Of a stretch of DNA of 64,000 nucleotides, positions 33,529 to 42,051 are shown in pieces. This DNA comes from Pseudomonas mandelii (lineage in GTDB: Bacteria; Pseudomonadota; Gammaproteobacteria; Pseudomonadales; Pseudomonadaceae): NCBI RefSeq assembly GCF_900106065.1, contig NZ_LT629796.1:6610501-6674500 (forward strand), given 5' to 3'. Position numbers and translations under genes: made by a program. How positions within the stretch are numbered: the first letter of the stretch is position 1; each line of letters opens with the position of its first letter. The notes below the pieces were generated by a model that was not told the DNA's origin, made no database searches, and worked only from the letters and a program-made list of their open reading frames with translations.

Positions 33529-34745
33529 ACAACCGCTGCCTGCCGCCCCTTGAACGCCAGCGCAAAGCAGAAAAAGATCGCCAGGGCGAACCCCGCCGGA
33601 AACAACCAGATGCTCTTCCAGTCATGGCTGCCCGTCAGCGCATAGTGGTCGGTCACCTGCCCTGCGACCCAGAAGCCGATCAGCATGCCCAGGCCATAGG
33701 TCGCCAAAGTAATGAGCCCTTGGGCCGAGCTTCTGAAACGCTCCGGCGCTTTGGCGTCGGTGTAGATCTGGCCGGACACGAAGAAGAAGTCGTAGCAGAT
33801 ACCGTGCAAGGCGATGCCGGTAAACAACATGAACGCCAGGTCGCCATTGTTACCGTAGGCGAACAGCAAGTAGCGCAAGGCCCACGCCAACATCCCCACC
33901 AAAAGCGCAATCTTGATCCCGAAGCGGTGAATGAACAGCGGCAGAAGCAGCATGAACAGCACTTCGGAAACCTGCCCGATGGCCATTTTCGCCGTCGGAT
34001 TGGTCACGCCGATTTCCGCCAGAAACGGATTGGCATTCTGGTAATAAAACGCCAACGGAATGCAGATCAGAATGGAGGCGATGAAGAACACCAGGTAACT
34101 GCGGTCCTTCAGCAAACTCAACGCATCCAGCCCGAGCATTTGCTTGAGGCCGCTGCGGCCCACCTCCGGTTTCAGTGGCGCGGTGCGCGGCAAGGTGAAG
34201 CTGTAGAGGCCGAGCACCAGAGACGCAATCGCCGACATCAGAAAGGTGTTGCGCAGCCCGCCTGACGAAATCAGGGCCTGGGAGTCCCAGGCAAACACAA
34301 AGCTGATGACCACGCCGGCCACGATCCAGCCGATGGTGCCCCACACGCGGATGCGGGAAAACTCGAGGGCCGGGTCGCTCATCTGCCGGAACGCCACTGA
34401 ATTCACCAGTGCCAGGGTCGGCATGTAGATCATCATGTACGCCAGCACGTAAGGGTAAAACGTACTGAAGTCCGGCGCTCGATACAGCTGATACAGCAAC
34501 ACGGCGCCCACCAGGTGCAGCACCGCAAGGATGCGTTCGGCATTGAAGAAGCGGTCGGCGATCAAGCCGATCACAAAGGGCGCGATGATCGCGCCCCAGG
34601 ACTGGGTGGAGAACGCCATGCCGATCTGCCCGCCGCTGGCGCCCAGGTTACTGGCGAGGAACGTACCGAGGGTGACGAACCATCCGCCCCAGATAAAGAA
34701 TTGCAGGAACATCATGGCGCTCAGGCGCGCGGTCATCGTGGACAT
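33513..34745 (-). CDS. MFS nucleoside:H+ symporter-family transporter
   Basis: A 410-residue, 12-helix permease of the NHS (NupG/XapB-like) branch of the major facilitator superfamily: N-terminal MTARLSAMMFLQFFIWGGWFVTLG, then WGAIIAPFVIGLIADRFFNAE between helices 2 and 3, and RVWGTIGWIVAGVV. NHS-type MFS proteins outside enterics are often linked to Gfo/Idh and isomerase genes for uncommon sugars, as here. It follows the isomerase gene in the LacI-controlled minus-strand operon and probably imports the operon's substrate. Confidence 0.88.
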   Translation of the reverse strand: MSTMTARLSAMMFLQFFIWGGWFVTLGTFLASNLGASGGQIGMAFSTQSWGAIIAPFVIGLIADRFFNAERILAVLHLVGAVLLYQLYRAPDFSTFYPYVLAYMMIYMPTLALVNSVAFRQMSDPALEFSRIRVWGTIGWIVAGVVISFVFAWDSQALISSGGLRNTFLMSAIASLVLGLYSFTLPRTAPLKPEVGRSGLKQMLGLDALSLLKDRSYLVFFIASILICIPLAFYYQNANPFLAEIGVTNPTAKMAIGQVSEVLFMLLLPLFIHRFGIKIALLVGMLAWALRYLLFAYGNNGDLAFMLFTGIALHGICYDFFFVSGQIYTDAKAPERFRSSAQGLITLATYGLGMLIGFWVAGQVTDHYALTGSHDWKSIWLFPAGFALAIFFCFALAFKGRQAAVVQSTV

Positions 34746-34801
34746 AACAGTCACCGTCTTATTGTTTTTCTTGTTGGAGAGAGAAGCGAATAACTTTTTG
34801 A

Positions 34802-35899
34802 TCAGGCTTCGGGCAACCCCAGCAATCGTCGATTGAAACCTTCGTCCGACTGCACGCTGGCGAAATCGTCGAAGGCCTTCTGCGTCTTGCTGATCATGTG
34901 CCGCTCGATGAACGCCGCCCCTTCTGCGGCACCCTGGGCGGAGTCCTTGAGGCAACACTCCCACTCAAGCACGGCCCAACCGCTGAAGTCGTATTGGGTC
35001 AGTTTGCTGAAGATCGATTTGAAGTCGATCTGGCCATCGCCCAGGGAACGGAAACGCCCCGGCCGCTCAACCCAGCCCTGGTAACCGCCGTAGACGCCCG
35101 AACGCGCATCGGGCCGGAACTCGGCGTCTTTGACGTGGAACATGCGGATGCGCGCGTGGTAGCGATCGATGAAGCCCAGGTAGTCCATTTGCTGGAGCAG
35201 CAGATGGCTGGGGTCATACAAAATCGCGGCGCGTGGATGGTGATCCACCGCCTCCAGAAAACGCTCGAACGAGGCGCCGTCGTGCAGGTCTTCACCGGGG
35301 TGGATTTCGTAGCACAGGTCGACACCGGCCTCCTCGAAGCAATCAAGAATCGGCAACCAGCGTTTGGCCAGTTCGGCAAAACCCTGTTCGACCAATCCGC
35401 TTGGGCGTTGCGGCCAGGGGTAGATATACGGCCACAGCAGCGCACCGGAAAAGGTTGCGTGGGCCTTCAGTCCCAAGCGCTGACTGGCCCGGGCTGCCAG
35501 CTTCAACTGCTCGATGGCCCATTCGGTGCGTGCTTGCGGCTGGCCGCGTAGATGCGCCGGGGCAAAGTCGTCGAACAGGGCGTCGAACGCCGGATGCACC
35601 GCCACCAGTTGACCTTGCAGGTGCGTCGACAACTCGCTGATCTCGACGCCCGCTTTTGCGCAGACTGCCTTCAATTCGTCGCAGTATTCCTGGCTTTCAG
35701 CGGCGCGCGCCAGGTCGATGTATTGCGTGCCCAAGGTCGGCAACTGAATGGCCTTGTAGCCTTGCGACGCCGCCCACTGGGCAATATTGGCCAGGGTGTC
35801 GAAGGGCGCTTCGGCGGACATGAACTGCGCGAGGAAGATCCCCGGGCCGCGCAGGCCTGCTTGAGAAGTAGGGTTCACGGGCGAGTGCTCCGGGTTCAT
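34802..35899 (-). CDS. Sugar phosphate isomerase/epimerase family protein
   Basis: A 365-residue TIM-barrel protein of the xylose-isomerase-like family. Metal-site pieces visible are CYEIHPGEDLHDG (Glu/His, near 205), LYDPSHLLLQQMDYLGF (Asp/His, near 240), RMFHVKDAEF (His/Asp, near 265) and a C-terminal WAVLEWECCLK (Glu). It should interconvert keto and aldo or epimeric sugars with a divalent metal. ATG 35899 overlaps the stop of the upstream oxidoreductase gene by 4 nt, marking a two-step catabolic unit. Confidence 0.88.
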   Translation of the reverse strand: MNPEHSPVNPTSQAGLRGPGIFLAQFMSAEAPFDTLANIAQWAASQGYKAIQLPTLGTQYIDLARAAESQEYCDELKAVCAKAGVEISELSTHLQGQLVAVHPAFDALFDDFAPAHLRGQPQARTEWAIEQLKLAARASQRLGLKAHATFSGALLWPYIYPWPQRPSGLVEQGFAELAKRWLPILDCFEEAGVDLCYEIHPGEDLHDGASFERFLEAVDHHPRAAILYDPSHLLLQQMDYLGFIDRYHARIRMFHVKDAEFRPDARSGVYGGYQGWVERPGRFRSLGDGQIDFKSIFSKLTQYDFSGWAVLEWECCLKDSAQGAAEGAAFIERHMISKTQKAFDDFASVQSDEGFNRRLLGLPEA

Positions 35900-37062
35900 T
35901 GAGGGCAGACCAGTTCGGTCCATTTCGTGTCGCCACGATGACTGGCGATCACGGTTTCGATGAAGGCCATGCCGCGCAGCCCGACGTCGATGCCCGGCAC
36001 GCCGGGGGCCACGTTGCCGTCGACGTTGCTGCGAATCGCCGTGGCGAAATCGCCGTAGAGGTTGGCCATGGCTTCCAGATAGCCTTCGGGATGTCCGGCC
36101 GGCAGACGCATGCGCCGGGTCGCGGCGTCGCACAACCAGGGTTGGCCGACACCGGAACGCAGCACGCGCATTGGTTGGTCAAGGGAACGATGGATCAGGC
36201 TCGACGGCTCTTCCTGGCGCCATTCCAGGCCGCCCTTGTCGCCGTAGACGCGGATTTTCAACGGGTTCTCTTCACCCGCGCAGACCTGGCTGGCAATCAA
36301 CACACCACTCGCGCCGTCAGCCATCTTGAACAGCATCGCGGCATCGTCGTCCAGTTGCCGGCTGGCAACGTGGGTATTCAACATCGCGCACAGGTGCTGG
36401 ATGGGCTGGTCCGCCACGAATTCGGCCAATGAAAAGGCATGGGTGCCGATATCGCCGATGCAGCCGCCCAACCCGGACTGCTCAGGCAGGTCGCGCCAGC
36501 CGGCCTGCTTGTTGCCCTGCCCCGCCACATCCTCGCTCAGCCAGCCTTGGGGGTACTCGACAATCACCTTGCGCACGGAGCCGATCACCCCGTCGCGAAC
36601 CATCTGCCGCGCCTGCCAGACCATCGGATAGCCCAGGTACGTGTGGGCCAGGCCATAGAGGCGATCGCTGCGTTCAAGCACAGCCTTGAGCGGCAGCAAC
36701 TCGGCCAGATTCAACGCCGCCGGTTTCTCACTGAACACATGAAATCCCGCACTCAGCGCCTGGCTGGCAATCGGCGCGTGCAGGTGATTGGGGGTGACAA
36801 TGATCAGCAGCTCCATGCGCTGATCGACCGGCAGCGCGCGCTCGGCTTCCAGCATCCGCCGCCAGTCGCTGTAGCAACGCGAAGCGCACAATCCCAGCGC
36901 GGCGCCGGTGTCCTGATTGTTGCGGGCGTCGCGACTGAACGCGCCACACACCAACTCAAAACGGCCATCGAGCCCGGCGGCCTGACGGTGGGCCTGACCG
37001 ATGAAGGCGCCCTCCCCACCACCGACAAAACCCATTCTTATTTTTTTCACGGCAACACTCAT
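35896..37062 (-). CDS. Gfo/Idh/MocA-family sugar oxidoreductase
   Basis: A 388-residue NAD(P)-dependent dehydrogenase: Rossmann start MGFVGGGEGAFIGQAHR (residues 10-26), the family EKP motif in FSEKPAALNLAE (near 130) and the catalytic region GGCIGDIGTHAFSLAEF (near 210). It probably oxidises a sugar or cyclitol to the keto form. First gene of the operon with isomerase and MFS importer, directly downstream of the LacI operator. ATG 37062 starts the conserved part; the longer open frame adds 17 unlike residues. Confidence 0.9.
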   Translation of the reverse strand: MSVAVKKIRMGFVGGGEGAFIGQAHRQAAGLDGRFELVCGAFSRDARNNQDTGAALGLCASRCYSDWRRMLEAERALPVDQRMELLIIVTPNHLHAPIASQALSAGFHVFSEKPAALNLAELLPLKAVLERSDRLYGLAHTYLGYPMVWQARQMVRDGVIGSVRKVIVEYPQGWLSEDVAGQGNKQAGWRDLPEQSGLGGCIGDIGTHAFSLAEFVADQPIQHLCAMLNTHVASRQLDDDAAMLFKMADGASGVLIASQVCAGEENPLKIRVYGDKGGLEWRQEEPSSLIHRSLDQPMRVLRSGVGQPWLCDAATRRMRLPAGHPEGYLEAMANLYGDFATAIRSNVDGNVAPGVPGIDVGLRGMAFIETVIASHRGDTKWTELVCPQ

Positions 37063-37122
37063 CGCAACGTTTCTCTGTTTGAGGCGGTTTTCGGCGGCTT
37101 TACAGGAATGCATCCAAAAGTC

Positions 37123-37140
37123 GATGTAACCGGTTACATC
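37123..37140. promoter_or_regulatory. 18-bp perfect palindrome, LacI-family operator
   Basis: GATGTAACCGGTTACATC is self-complementary end to end with the central CG pair typical of LacI/GalR operators. It lies in the divergent gap, about 60 bp upstream of the oxidoreductase ATG and 120 bp upstream of the LacI-family start. Confidence 0.85.
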
Positions 37141-37262
37141 ATGACGGAAATCTAGGCCCTGTTTGACGAGGTGTCAAACCCCGGATGAATCTCCAGGAAA
37201 ATTTCAGGGGTGGGCTTACCTGCGTTAAGCTCGCCCCTGCACAGTTCGATAACGAGGTGGTC

Positions 37263-38267
37263 TTGTCCAATATCCGCGAAGTAGCCAGGCTGGCCGGCGT
37301 CTCCGTCGCCACGGTGTCCAGGACGCTGAAGTCGCCTGAACGCGTGCTCCCCGACACGCGCGACAAGGTCAACGCCGCGGTGGAAAAAGCCGGTTATCGA
37401 CCGAACCAGATGGCGGTGCAATTTCGCTCGCGCAGAACCGGCAACCTGGTGATTCTGGTGCCGACCATCGCCAACACGTTTTTCGCCAAGGTGATCAGCG
37501 GCGCGCAGCAAGCCGCCCAGCTCGCCGGGTATCGGCTGTTGCTGTGCGACACCCAGGGCCGCGAGGAAGTGGAACGGGAGTTTGCCGAATTGGTCTACGC
37601 CCATCAGGCCGATGGCGTGATCCAGTTACGCGCCTATGACCCTTTCGAAGCGCCCTTCCCCAGCGCCGATTTACCGCCGATCGTCAATGCCTGCGAGGTG
37701 ATTCAGGGCGGCCGTCATCCCACCATCAGCCTCGACAACCGCGCGGCTGCCAAGGCCATGACCGAACATTTGATCGAACTCGGCCACCGCCGGATCGGCC
37801 TGATCAAAGGCCCGAAAAGCAGCCCGCTGACCCGCGATCGCGTGGCCGGTTATCAGGACGCCTTGCAACAGGCCGGTATCACGTCGGATGCCGCGCTGAT
37901 CTGCCATGGCGATTTCAGTCTGAAGGCCGGACATGACGGCGCCGCCGCGATGCTGGAATTGCCCGACCGCCCCACGGCGTTGTTTTGCGAAAACGATGAA
38001 ATGGCCATCGGCGCGTTGAAACGCATCAAGCAACAAGGCCTGCGCGTTCCTGAGGACATTTCATTGGTGGGCTTCGACGACATCCCCTTCGCGGCGTACT
38101 GCGACCCGCCGCTGACGACCATCTCGCAACCCGCCGAAACATTCGGTCAGAAAGCCGTCGAGATGTTGATCGCGCTGATCGAGAGGAAACCGATCGAACA
38201 GCGGCATGTGGTGTTGCCGTTCAAGTTGACGTTGCGCAACAGCACCGCAGTTGTCAGGGCGCGCTAA
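37263..38267 (+). CDS. LacI-family sugar-responsive repressor
   Basis: A 334-residue LacI/GalR regulator. The N-terminal HTH reads SNIREVARLAGVSVATVSRTL with the hinge helix PNQMAVQFRS; the rest is the periplasmic-binding-like ligand domain with a conserved GFDDIPFAAYCDPPLTTI near the end. The likely start is TTG 37263 with AGGTGG just upstream; the open frame extends to an ATG at 37185 but those residues are unlike the family. Divergent from the oxidoreductase-isomerase-MFS operon. Its ligand is expected to be that operon's substrate. Confidence 0.9.
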   Translation: MSNIREVARLAGVSVATVSRTLKSPERVLPDTRDKVNAAVEKAGYRPNQMAVQFRSRRTGNLVILVPTIANTFFAKVISGAQQAAQLAGYRLLLCDTQGREEVEREFAELVYAHQADGVIQLRAYDPFEAPFPSADLPPIVNACEVIQGGRHPTISLDNRAAAKAMTEHLIELGHRRIGLIKGPKSSPLTRDRVAGYQDALQQAGITSDAALICHGDFSLKAGHDGAAAMLELPDRPTALFCENDEMAIGALKRIKQQGLRVPEDISLVGFDDIPFAAYCDPPLTTISQPAETFGQKAVEMLIALIERKPIEQRHVVLPFKLTLRNSTAVVRAR

Positions 38268-38347
38268 CGGATGACCAAAGTGACCGCACCCCGATACCAG
38301 CGTTAGAATCCGACGGTTGAGTTCATTCGTATGAGGAAGCGCCTGTC

Positions 38348-38842
38348 ATGTCCAGTCTCGACAACTCCCTGCAAGACACCGCCGCGCCTGACGGCGTCTG
38401 TTACGGCTGCGGCAGCAGCAATCCGCACGGGCTGCACATCAAGAGCTTCTGGCATGCGGACGGCGTGCATGTCATGGCCGAGCACGTGCCTGATCCCATG
38501 TATTGCGGCTGGCCGGAGTTGGTGTACGGCGGGTTGATCGCGATGCTGGTGGACTGTCATTCCAACTGGACGGCGATGGCTTATCACTACCGTGAGGAAA
38601 ACCGCGAAGTCGCCAGCCTGCCCCGGATCAATTGCGTCACCGGCAACCTTGGCATCAAGTTCATCAAACCGACACCGATGGGTGTGCCATTGACCCTGCG
38701 TGCCAGAGTGGAAGGCGATGTCGGACGCAAAACCCGTGTCATCTGCGAGGTCTATGCCGGGGACGTACTCACGGCGGTTGGCGATTCCGTTTTTGTCCGC
38801 GTGGATACCGATCAATTGGCGGCGGCGGCGCACAGTCGGTAG
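38348..38842 (+). CDS. PaaI-family thioesterase (hotdog fold)
   Basis: A 164-residue hotdog-fold protein. The conserved start includes CYGCGSSNPHGLHIKSFW, and the active-site helix region reads YGGLIAMLVDCHSNWTAMA with the Gly-Gly and Asp typical of PaaI thioesterases. It should hydrolyse small acyl- or aryl-CoA esters. The N-terminal CxxCxxxNPxGL is the signature of a known PaaI subgroup. Stands alone after the LacI gene. Confidence 0.85.
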   Translation: MSSLDNSLQDTAAPDGVCYGCGSSNPHGLHIKSFWHADGVHVMAEHVPDPMYCGWPELVYGGLIAMLVDCHSNWTAMAYHYREENREVASLPRINCVTGNLGIKFIKPTPMGVPLTLRARVEGDVGRKTRVICEVYAGDVLTAVGDSVFVRVDTDQLAAAAHSR

Positions 38843-38902
38843 GACCTAACCGAAAGCGGAATCGATCCTGCGTGTGGGTCGCGTAATTTACAAGGAGGTG
38901 TC

Positions 38903-39463
38903 ATGAGCAACTTCCCCATCGTGGCCACGGTACTCGCGATGATATTGGGGCTCTCCGTCACTCGCCTGCTGATGGGTGCGCTGACGGTGTTCCGCATCCG
39001 CCGCGTCGCCGCGCCTGATTGGGTGGCGCTGGTCTGGGCGGTCATGCTTTTCACGTCCCAGCTGGATTTTTGGTGGGCGGTCAACGCGTTGCCGACGATC
39101 AAAGCGACCTTTTCGTTTGCCGAGTTTTTATTGCTGGTGCTCCTGGCGCTCTCGCTTTTTGTCTCTGCCGCGTTACTGCTGCCCAGTCGAAGTGAGGACG
39201 AGCAAAGCGGGCTTCGCGTTTACTTCGAACAGGATGGGCGCTACGCCCTTCTATCGTTTTCGACCTACCTCGTGCTCGGCCTCATCGTGAACGTCCTCTT
39301 CTTTCAGGTATCGCCGATGGCGCTTTGGGGGGCGCTGGATGTCGTCATGATTATTCTCCCGGTCTGCGCATTCAAGGCCAAATCGCGCAAAGCGTATTCG
39401 ACGATCACCCTGATTTATGTGCCCATTTCTGCCCTGGACGTCGCCATTACACTGACCAGCTAG
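38903..39463 (+). CDS. Hypothetical multi-pass membrane protein
   Basis: A 186-residue protein with five to six hydrophobic segments (about residues 5-25, 40-58, 72-95, 115-133, 140-155 and 168-183). No catalytic motif is visible; the only charged loop is at SRSEDEQSG (residues 95-103). A good AAGGAGG Shine-Dalgarno precedes ATG 38903. It follows the thioesterase by 60 bp and may share its transcript. Family not recognised. Confidence 0.75.
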   Translation: MSNFPIVATVLAMILGLSVTRLLMGALTVFRIRRVAAPDWVALVWAVMLFTSQLDFWWAVNALPTIKATFSFAEFLLLVLLALSLFVSAALLLPSRSEDEQSGLRVYFEQDGRYALLSFSTYLVLGLIVNVLFFQVSPMALWGALDVVMIILPVCAFKAKSRKAYSTITLIYVPISALDVAITLTS

Positions 39464-39806
39464 GCGGGTCGTGGAAAGTGGCGCGGGTGGCCGCAACCCT
39501 GGAGGGTGAATAGACCATCTTCGCAGTTGGCGAGAGTCGGCATGGCAGCTGTCCAGTCCAGTACAAGCGAAATCAAAAGGCAGCAATCGGCCAGGAGGGT
39601 CCACCTCGCCAGCCGCCTCAGGGACGAGCTGGTTGGACGGCAACTGGCGAGGCGAACACATAGACAATAGCTTCCCTTGCTGAACAGCCCTCACGCCGCT
39701 CATCAAATACCCCTGCTCGTCCGCCGCCTCCCTCCGCAGCTTTCGTTTAGACGTAAGCTCAACTACGGTGATTCCAAGACCGCTGTCCAACCGAGGAGCC
39801 CAGTGC
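39464..39806. other. Intergenic stretch, no gene seen
   Basis: About 340 bp without a convincing gene. It contains one inverted repeat, CCTCGCCAG (39604-39612) with CTGGCGAGG (39644-39652), separated by 31 nt, which may be part of a dispersed intergenic repeat. The promoter for the gene at 39807 is presumably near 39740-39790. Confidence 0.5.
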
Positions 39807-40526
39807 ATGTCCAGAATCTTCTCTCTGATGCTCGCCGGCCTGGTTCTGTATACCAGCCCGGCGATGGCAGACACCCTCAAGATCGGCGTGATCGGCGCCG
39901 GCAAGGTCGGCGGTACGCTTGGCACGCTCTGGGTAAAGGCCGGGCACTCGGTGATGTTTTCATCACGCCACCCCGAGGCGCTGGCGGACCTGGTCAAGGA
40001 GGCCGGCCCCAACGCGCGGGCCGGCTCGGTCACCGAGGCCGCGGCCTGGGGCGATGTGATCGTGTTGAGTGTTCCCTATGGCGCCATGCCGGCGCTGTCC
40101 GAACAGTTGAAGGGCAAACTGGACGGCAAAGTGATATTCAGCACCAGTAATCCATTTGGCGGCCGTGACGCAGATGTCGGGCGCAAGGCGCTGGACATGG
40201 GCGTGGCCCTGGCGGATCAGCAGTATCTGCCCGGCGTGCACCTGGTGCGGGCGTTCAACGCCATTGGCTTCGCCTCAATGAAAGGCCTTTCCGGCAAAAA
40301 CAAGGCGATTCCTGTTTTCGCCGACGATGCCCAGGCCCGGGATATCGGCGTCCGGTTAGTGCGTGATGCCGGGTTTGTACCGGTGCTGTTCCCGCTGGCG
40401 CGCGCCAATGAGGGGTTGCCGGGCGGCCCGCTCAGCGGCGTCTGGCGTGAGGCCGACCTCAAGCAACGACGGGGCGTCGGTGAGCTTTGTCAGAATGTAG
40501 AGGCGACCTGCGCTGAAGCTCGTTAG
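39807..40526 (+). CDS. Exported NAD(P)-binding (F420 reductase-like) protein
   Basis: A 239-residue protein with a signal peptide (MSRIFSLMLAGLVLYTSPAMA) directly followed by a Rossmann nucleotide-binding start DTLKIGVIGAGKVGGTLG. The rest resembles NADPH-dependent F420 reductase-like proteins (VIVLSVPYGAMPAL, VIFSTSNPFGGRDAD, LVRAFNAIGFASM). Export of such a domain is unusual because NADP(H) is cytoplasmic; either the cofactor is bound before export or the fold has another role. ATG 39807 follows GAGG. No partner genes. Confidence 0.8.
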   Translation: MSRIFSLMLAGLVLYTSPAMADTLKIGVIGAGKVGGTLGTLWVKAGHSVMFSSRHPEALADLVKEAGPNARAGSVTEAAAWGDVIVLSVPYGAMPALSEQLKGKLDGKVIFSTSNPFGGRDADVGRKALDMGVALADQQYLPGVHLVRAFNAIGFASMKGLSGKNKAIPVFADDAQARDIGVRLVRDAGFVPVLFPLARANEGLPGGPLSGVWREADLKQRRGVGELCQNVEATCAEAR

Positions 40527-40618
40527 TGTTGAAATCAATAGAGGGTCAGGTCCAACACCGTCTAATCTCAATGAAGCACAACCCCACACGGCTCGCCTCT
40601 TGATACAGGGGAAATGGG

Positions 40619-40918
40619 ATGGCCAATAGAACAGCGCGCCAATGCTCGTCATGGGTCATACCCTCCCTGCTCGCCATCAACCTGGCGCTGATCGCGGGAT
40701 GTTCCGGCAAAGCGTCCACCGCTCGCTATGCAACTTCAAGCGTGGGCTCAGCCTGCTATGCAAAAGCGCTTCCCACCGCTGGCGAGGGTGGACTGGCTTG
40801 GGGCTCCACCTTGAGCATGGCGCGTAAAAAATCCATGGATAATTGCATCCGCTATGCCGGCCGATCCGGTGGCACGCCGACTACCTGCCAAGTGGTGTTG
40901 GCGGAGTGCAGGCATTGA
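40619..40918 (+). CDS. Small lipoprotein of unknown function
   Basis: A 99-residue protein with a signal sequence and lipobox (ALIAGC, Cys28). The mature domain has four further Cys placed to form two disulfides (ACYAKA, DNCIRYAG, TTCQVVLAEC) and resembles small DUF4189-like Cys-rich modules. AGGGG precedes the ATG. Probably an outer-membrane-anchored or periplasmic protein. Function unknown. Confidence 0.65.
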   Translation: MANRTARQCSSWVIPSLLAINLALIAGCSGKASTARYATSSVGSACYAKALPTAGEGGLAWGSTLSMARKKSMDNCIRYAGRSGGTPTTCQVVLAECRH

Positions 40919-40921
40919 AAC

Positions 40922-40996
40922 CTATGCAAAGCCGAGGAACGACAGGATAACCACGACGACCACCACTAACCCGACGATGTAGATGATGTTGTTCAT
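40922..40996 (-). CDS. 24-residue single-span membrane peptide
   Basis: The frame reads MNNIIYIVGLVVVVVVILSFLGFA, a single hydrophobic helix. AGGTGG stands 8 nt before the ATG (minus strand). Very similar tiny membrane proteins occur widely in Pseudomonas genomes, to my recollection, where they are usually unannotated or called hypothetical. Function unknown. Confidence 0.6.
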   Translation of the reverse strand: MNNIIYIVGLVVVVVVILSFLGFA

Positions 40997-41122
40997 GAAA
41001 TCCACCTCTCAACCAGAATAGGACTGCGGCACGAAGGCTTACACCTACACGGTAGTGCAGCTTTGCTCGCAATGCCATTCAGCATGGGACGATCGAGCCT
41101 GACAGTTTCCCTTGCTCGCGGA

Positions 41123-41977
41123 CTAGAGCCGAAAGTGCTGCTGCATGGCTTGGGAGAGCAAATCCACCGCTTCATCCCCATCTGAAGACGGCGATCGGAC
41201 AAACACGACCTCATGCTCCGGTATGACGGGCAAACCAACGAGAATCTGCATACTTTCCGTCACCCGGGCGCGGTCTATCAGACTGATCGCCAACCCGGCC
41301 TCCACGCAGGCGCTGACGGCCTGGTTGGACGGACTGTCCAGCACCACGCGCCACCGGCGGCCGCTTTGTTTGAGTGATGCCACCATGGCTTGCCGATAAG
41401 GGCATTGCGCCGCATGCACGGCCAGTGGCAGCGGATCCATCGAGGCCAGCGACTTGTTTGCCGGCCCCACCCAGATCGGCGTGGTGGCGACGAGAAATTG
41501 CGCCTGCATGGTCAGTTGCCCCCTGGCTTGGGCAATCACCGCGGCCTGAAGCTTTCCACGCTGGACCTGGTCACGCAGCGAATCACTGGGGGCTGTCTTC
41601 AACTCCAGCACCACGTTGGGCCAGGCAGCGGCGAATGTCGGCAGGATGTCGCGGATGACATGGGCGGCGTATTCGTCGGGGACACCCAGGGTAATGCGTC
41701 CTGCCAGGTGGTTTCCATGCAGGTCGGCCAGCACCCGGTCATGGGTGCTCAGCAGTTCTGTCGTCGACAAAAGCAAACGCTTGCCCAGTGCGGTCAGGGA
41801 GACGGACTGATTATCGCGATTCAGCAAGCGCCCCCCGGCGACTGCCTCAAGCCGCTGGATATGCACGCTCACCGCCGCCGGGCTTTTATGCAGCTGCTCG
41901 GCCGCCGCACTGAATTTGCCAATCCGCGCCACCGCATGAAATGTACGTACCAGCTCGATATCGAGTATCGCCGTCAT
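41123..41977 (-). CDS. LysR-family regulator divergent from EamA transporter
   Basis: A 284-residue LysR regulator. The N-terminus reads LDIELVRTFHAVARIGKFSAAAEQL with the recognition part SPAAVSVHIQRLEAV, followed by the effector domain. It is transcribed away from the EamA-family gene at 42052 with only 74 bp between them, the usual layout for a regulator and its exporter target. Confidence 0.9.
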   Translation of the reverse strand: MTAILDIELVRTFHAVARIGKFSAAAEQLHKSPAAVSVHIQRLEAVAGGRLLNRDNQSVSLTALGKRLLLSTTELLSTHDRVLADLHGNHLAGRITLGVPDEYAAHVIRDILPTFAAAWPNVVLELKTAPSDSLRDQVQRGKLQAAVIAQARGQLTMQAQFLVATTPIWVGPANKSLASMDPLPLAVHAAQCPYRQAMVASLKQSGRRWRVVLDSPSNQAVSACVEAGLAISLIDRARVTESMQILVGLPVIPEHEVVFVRSPSSDGDEAVDLLSQAMQQHFRL

Positions 41978-42051
41978 GATTTAATCTTCGTGAATGACTG
42001 CTGCACTTTATTTTGATTTATTAGATTAGGCCGATTTCATAGCCTGTGGCA

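Noticed and set aside
39604..39652. Inverted repeat CCTCGCCAG/CTGGCGAGG as a regulatory site
   Set aside because: The 31-nt gap and its place far from a start make an operator unlikely; it may be part of a dispersed repeat.
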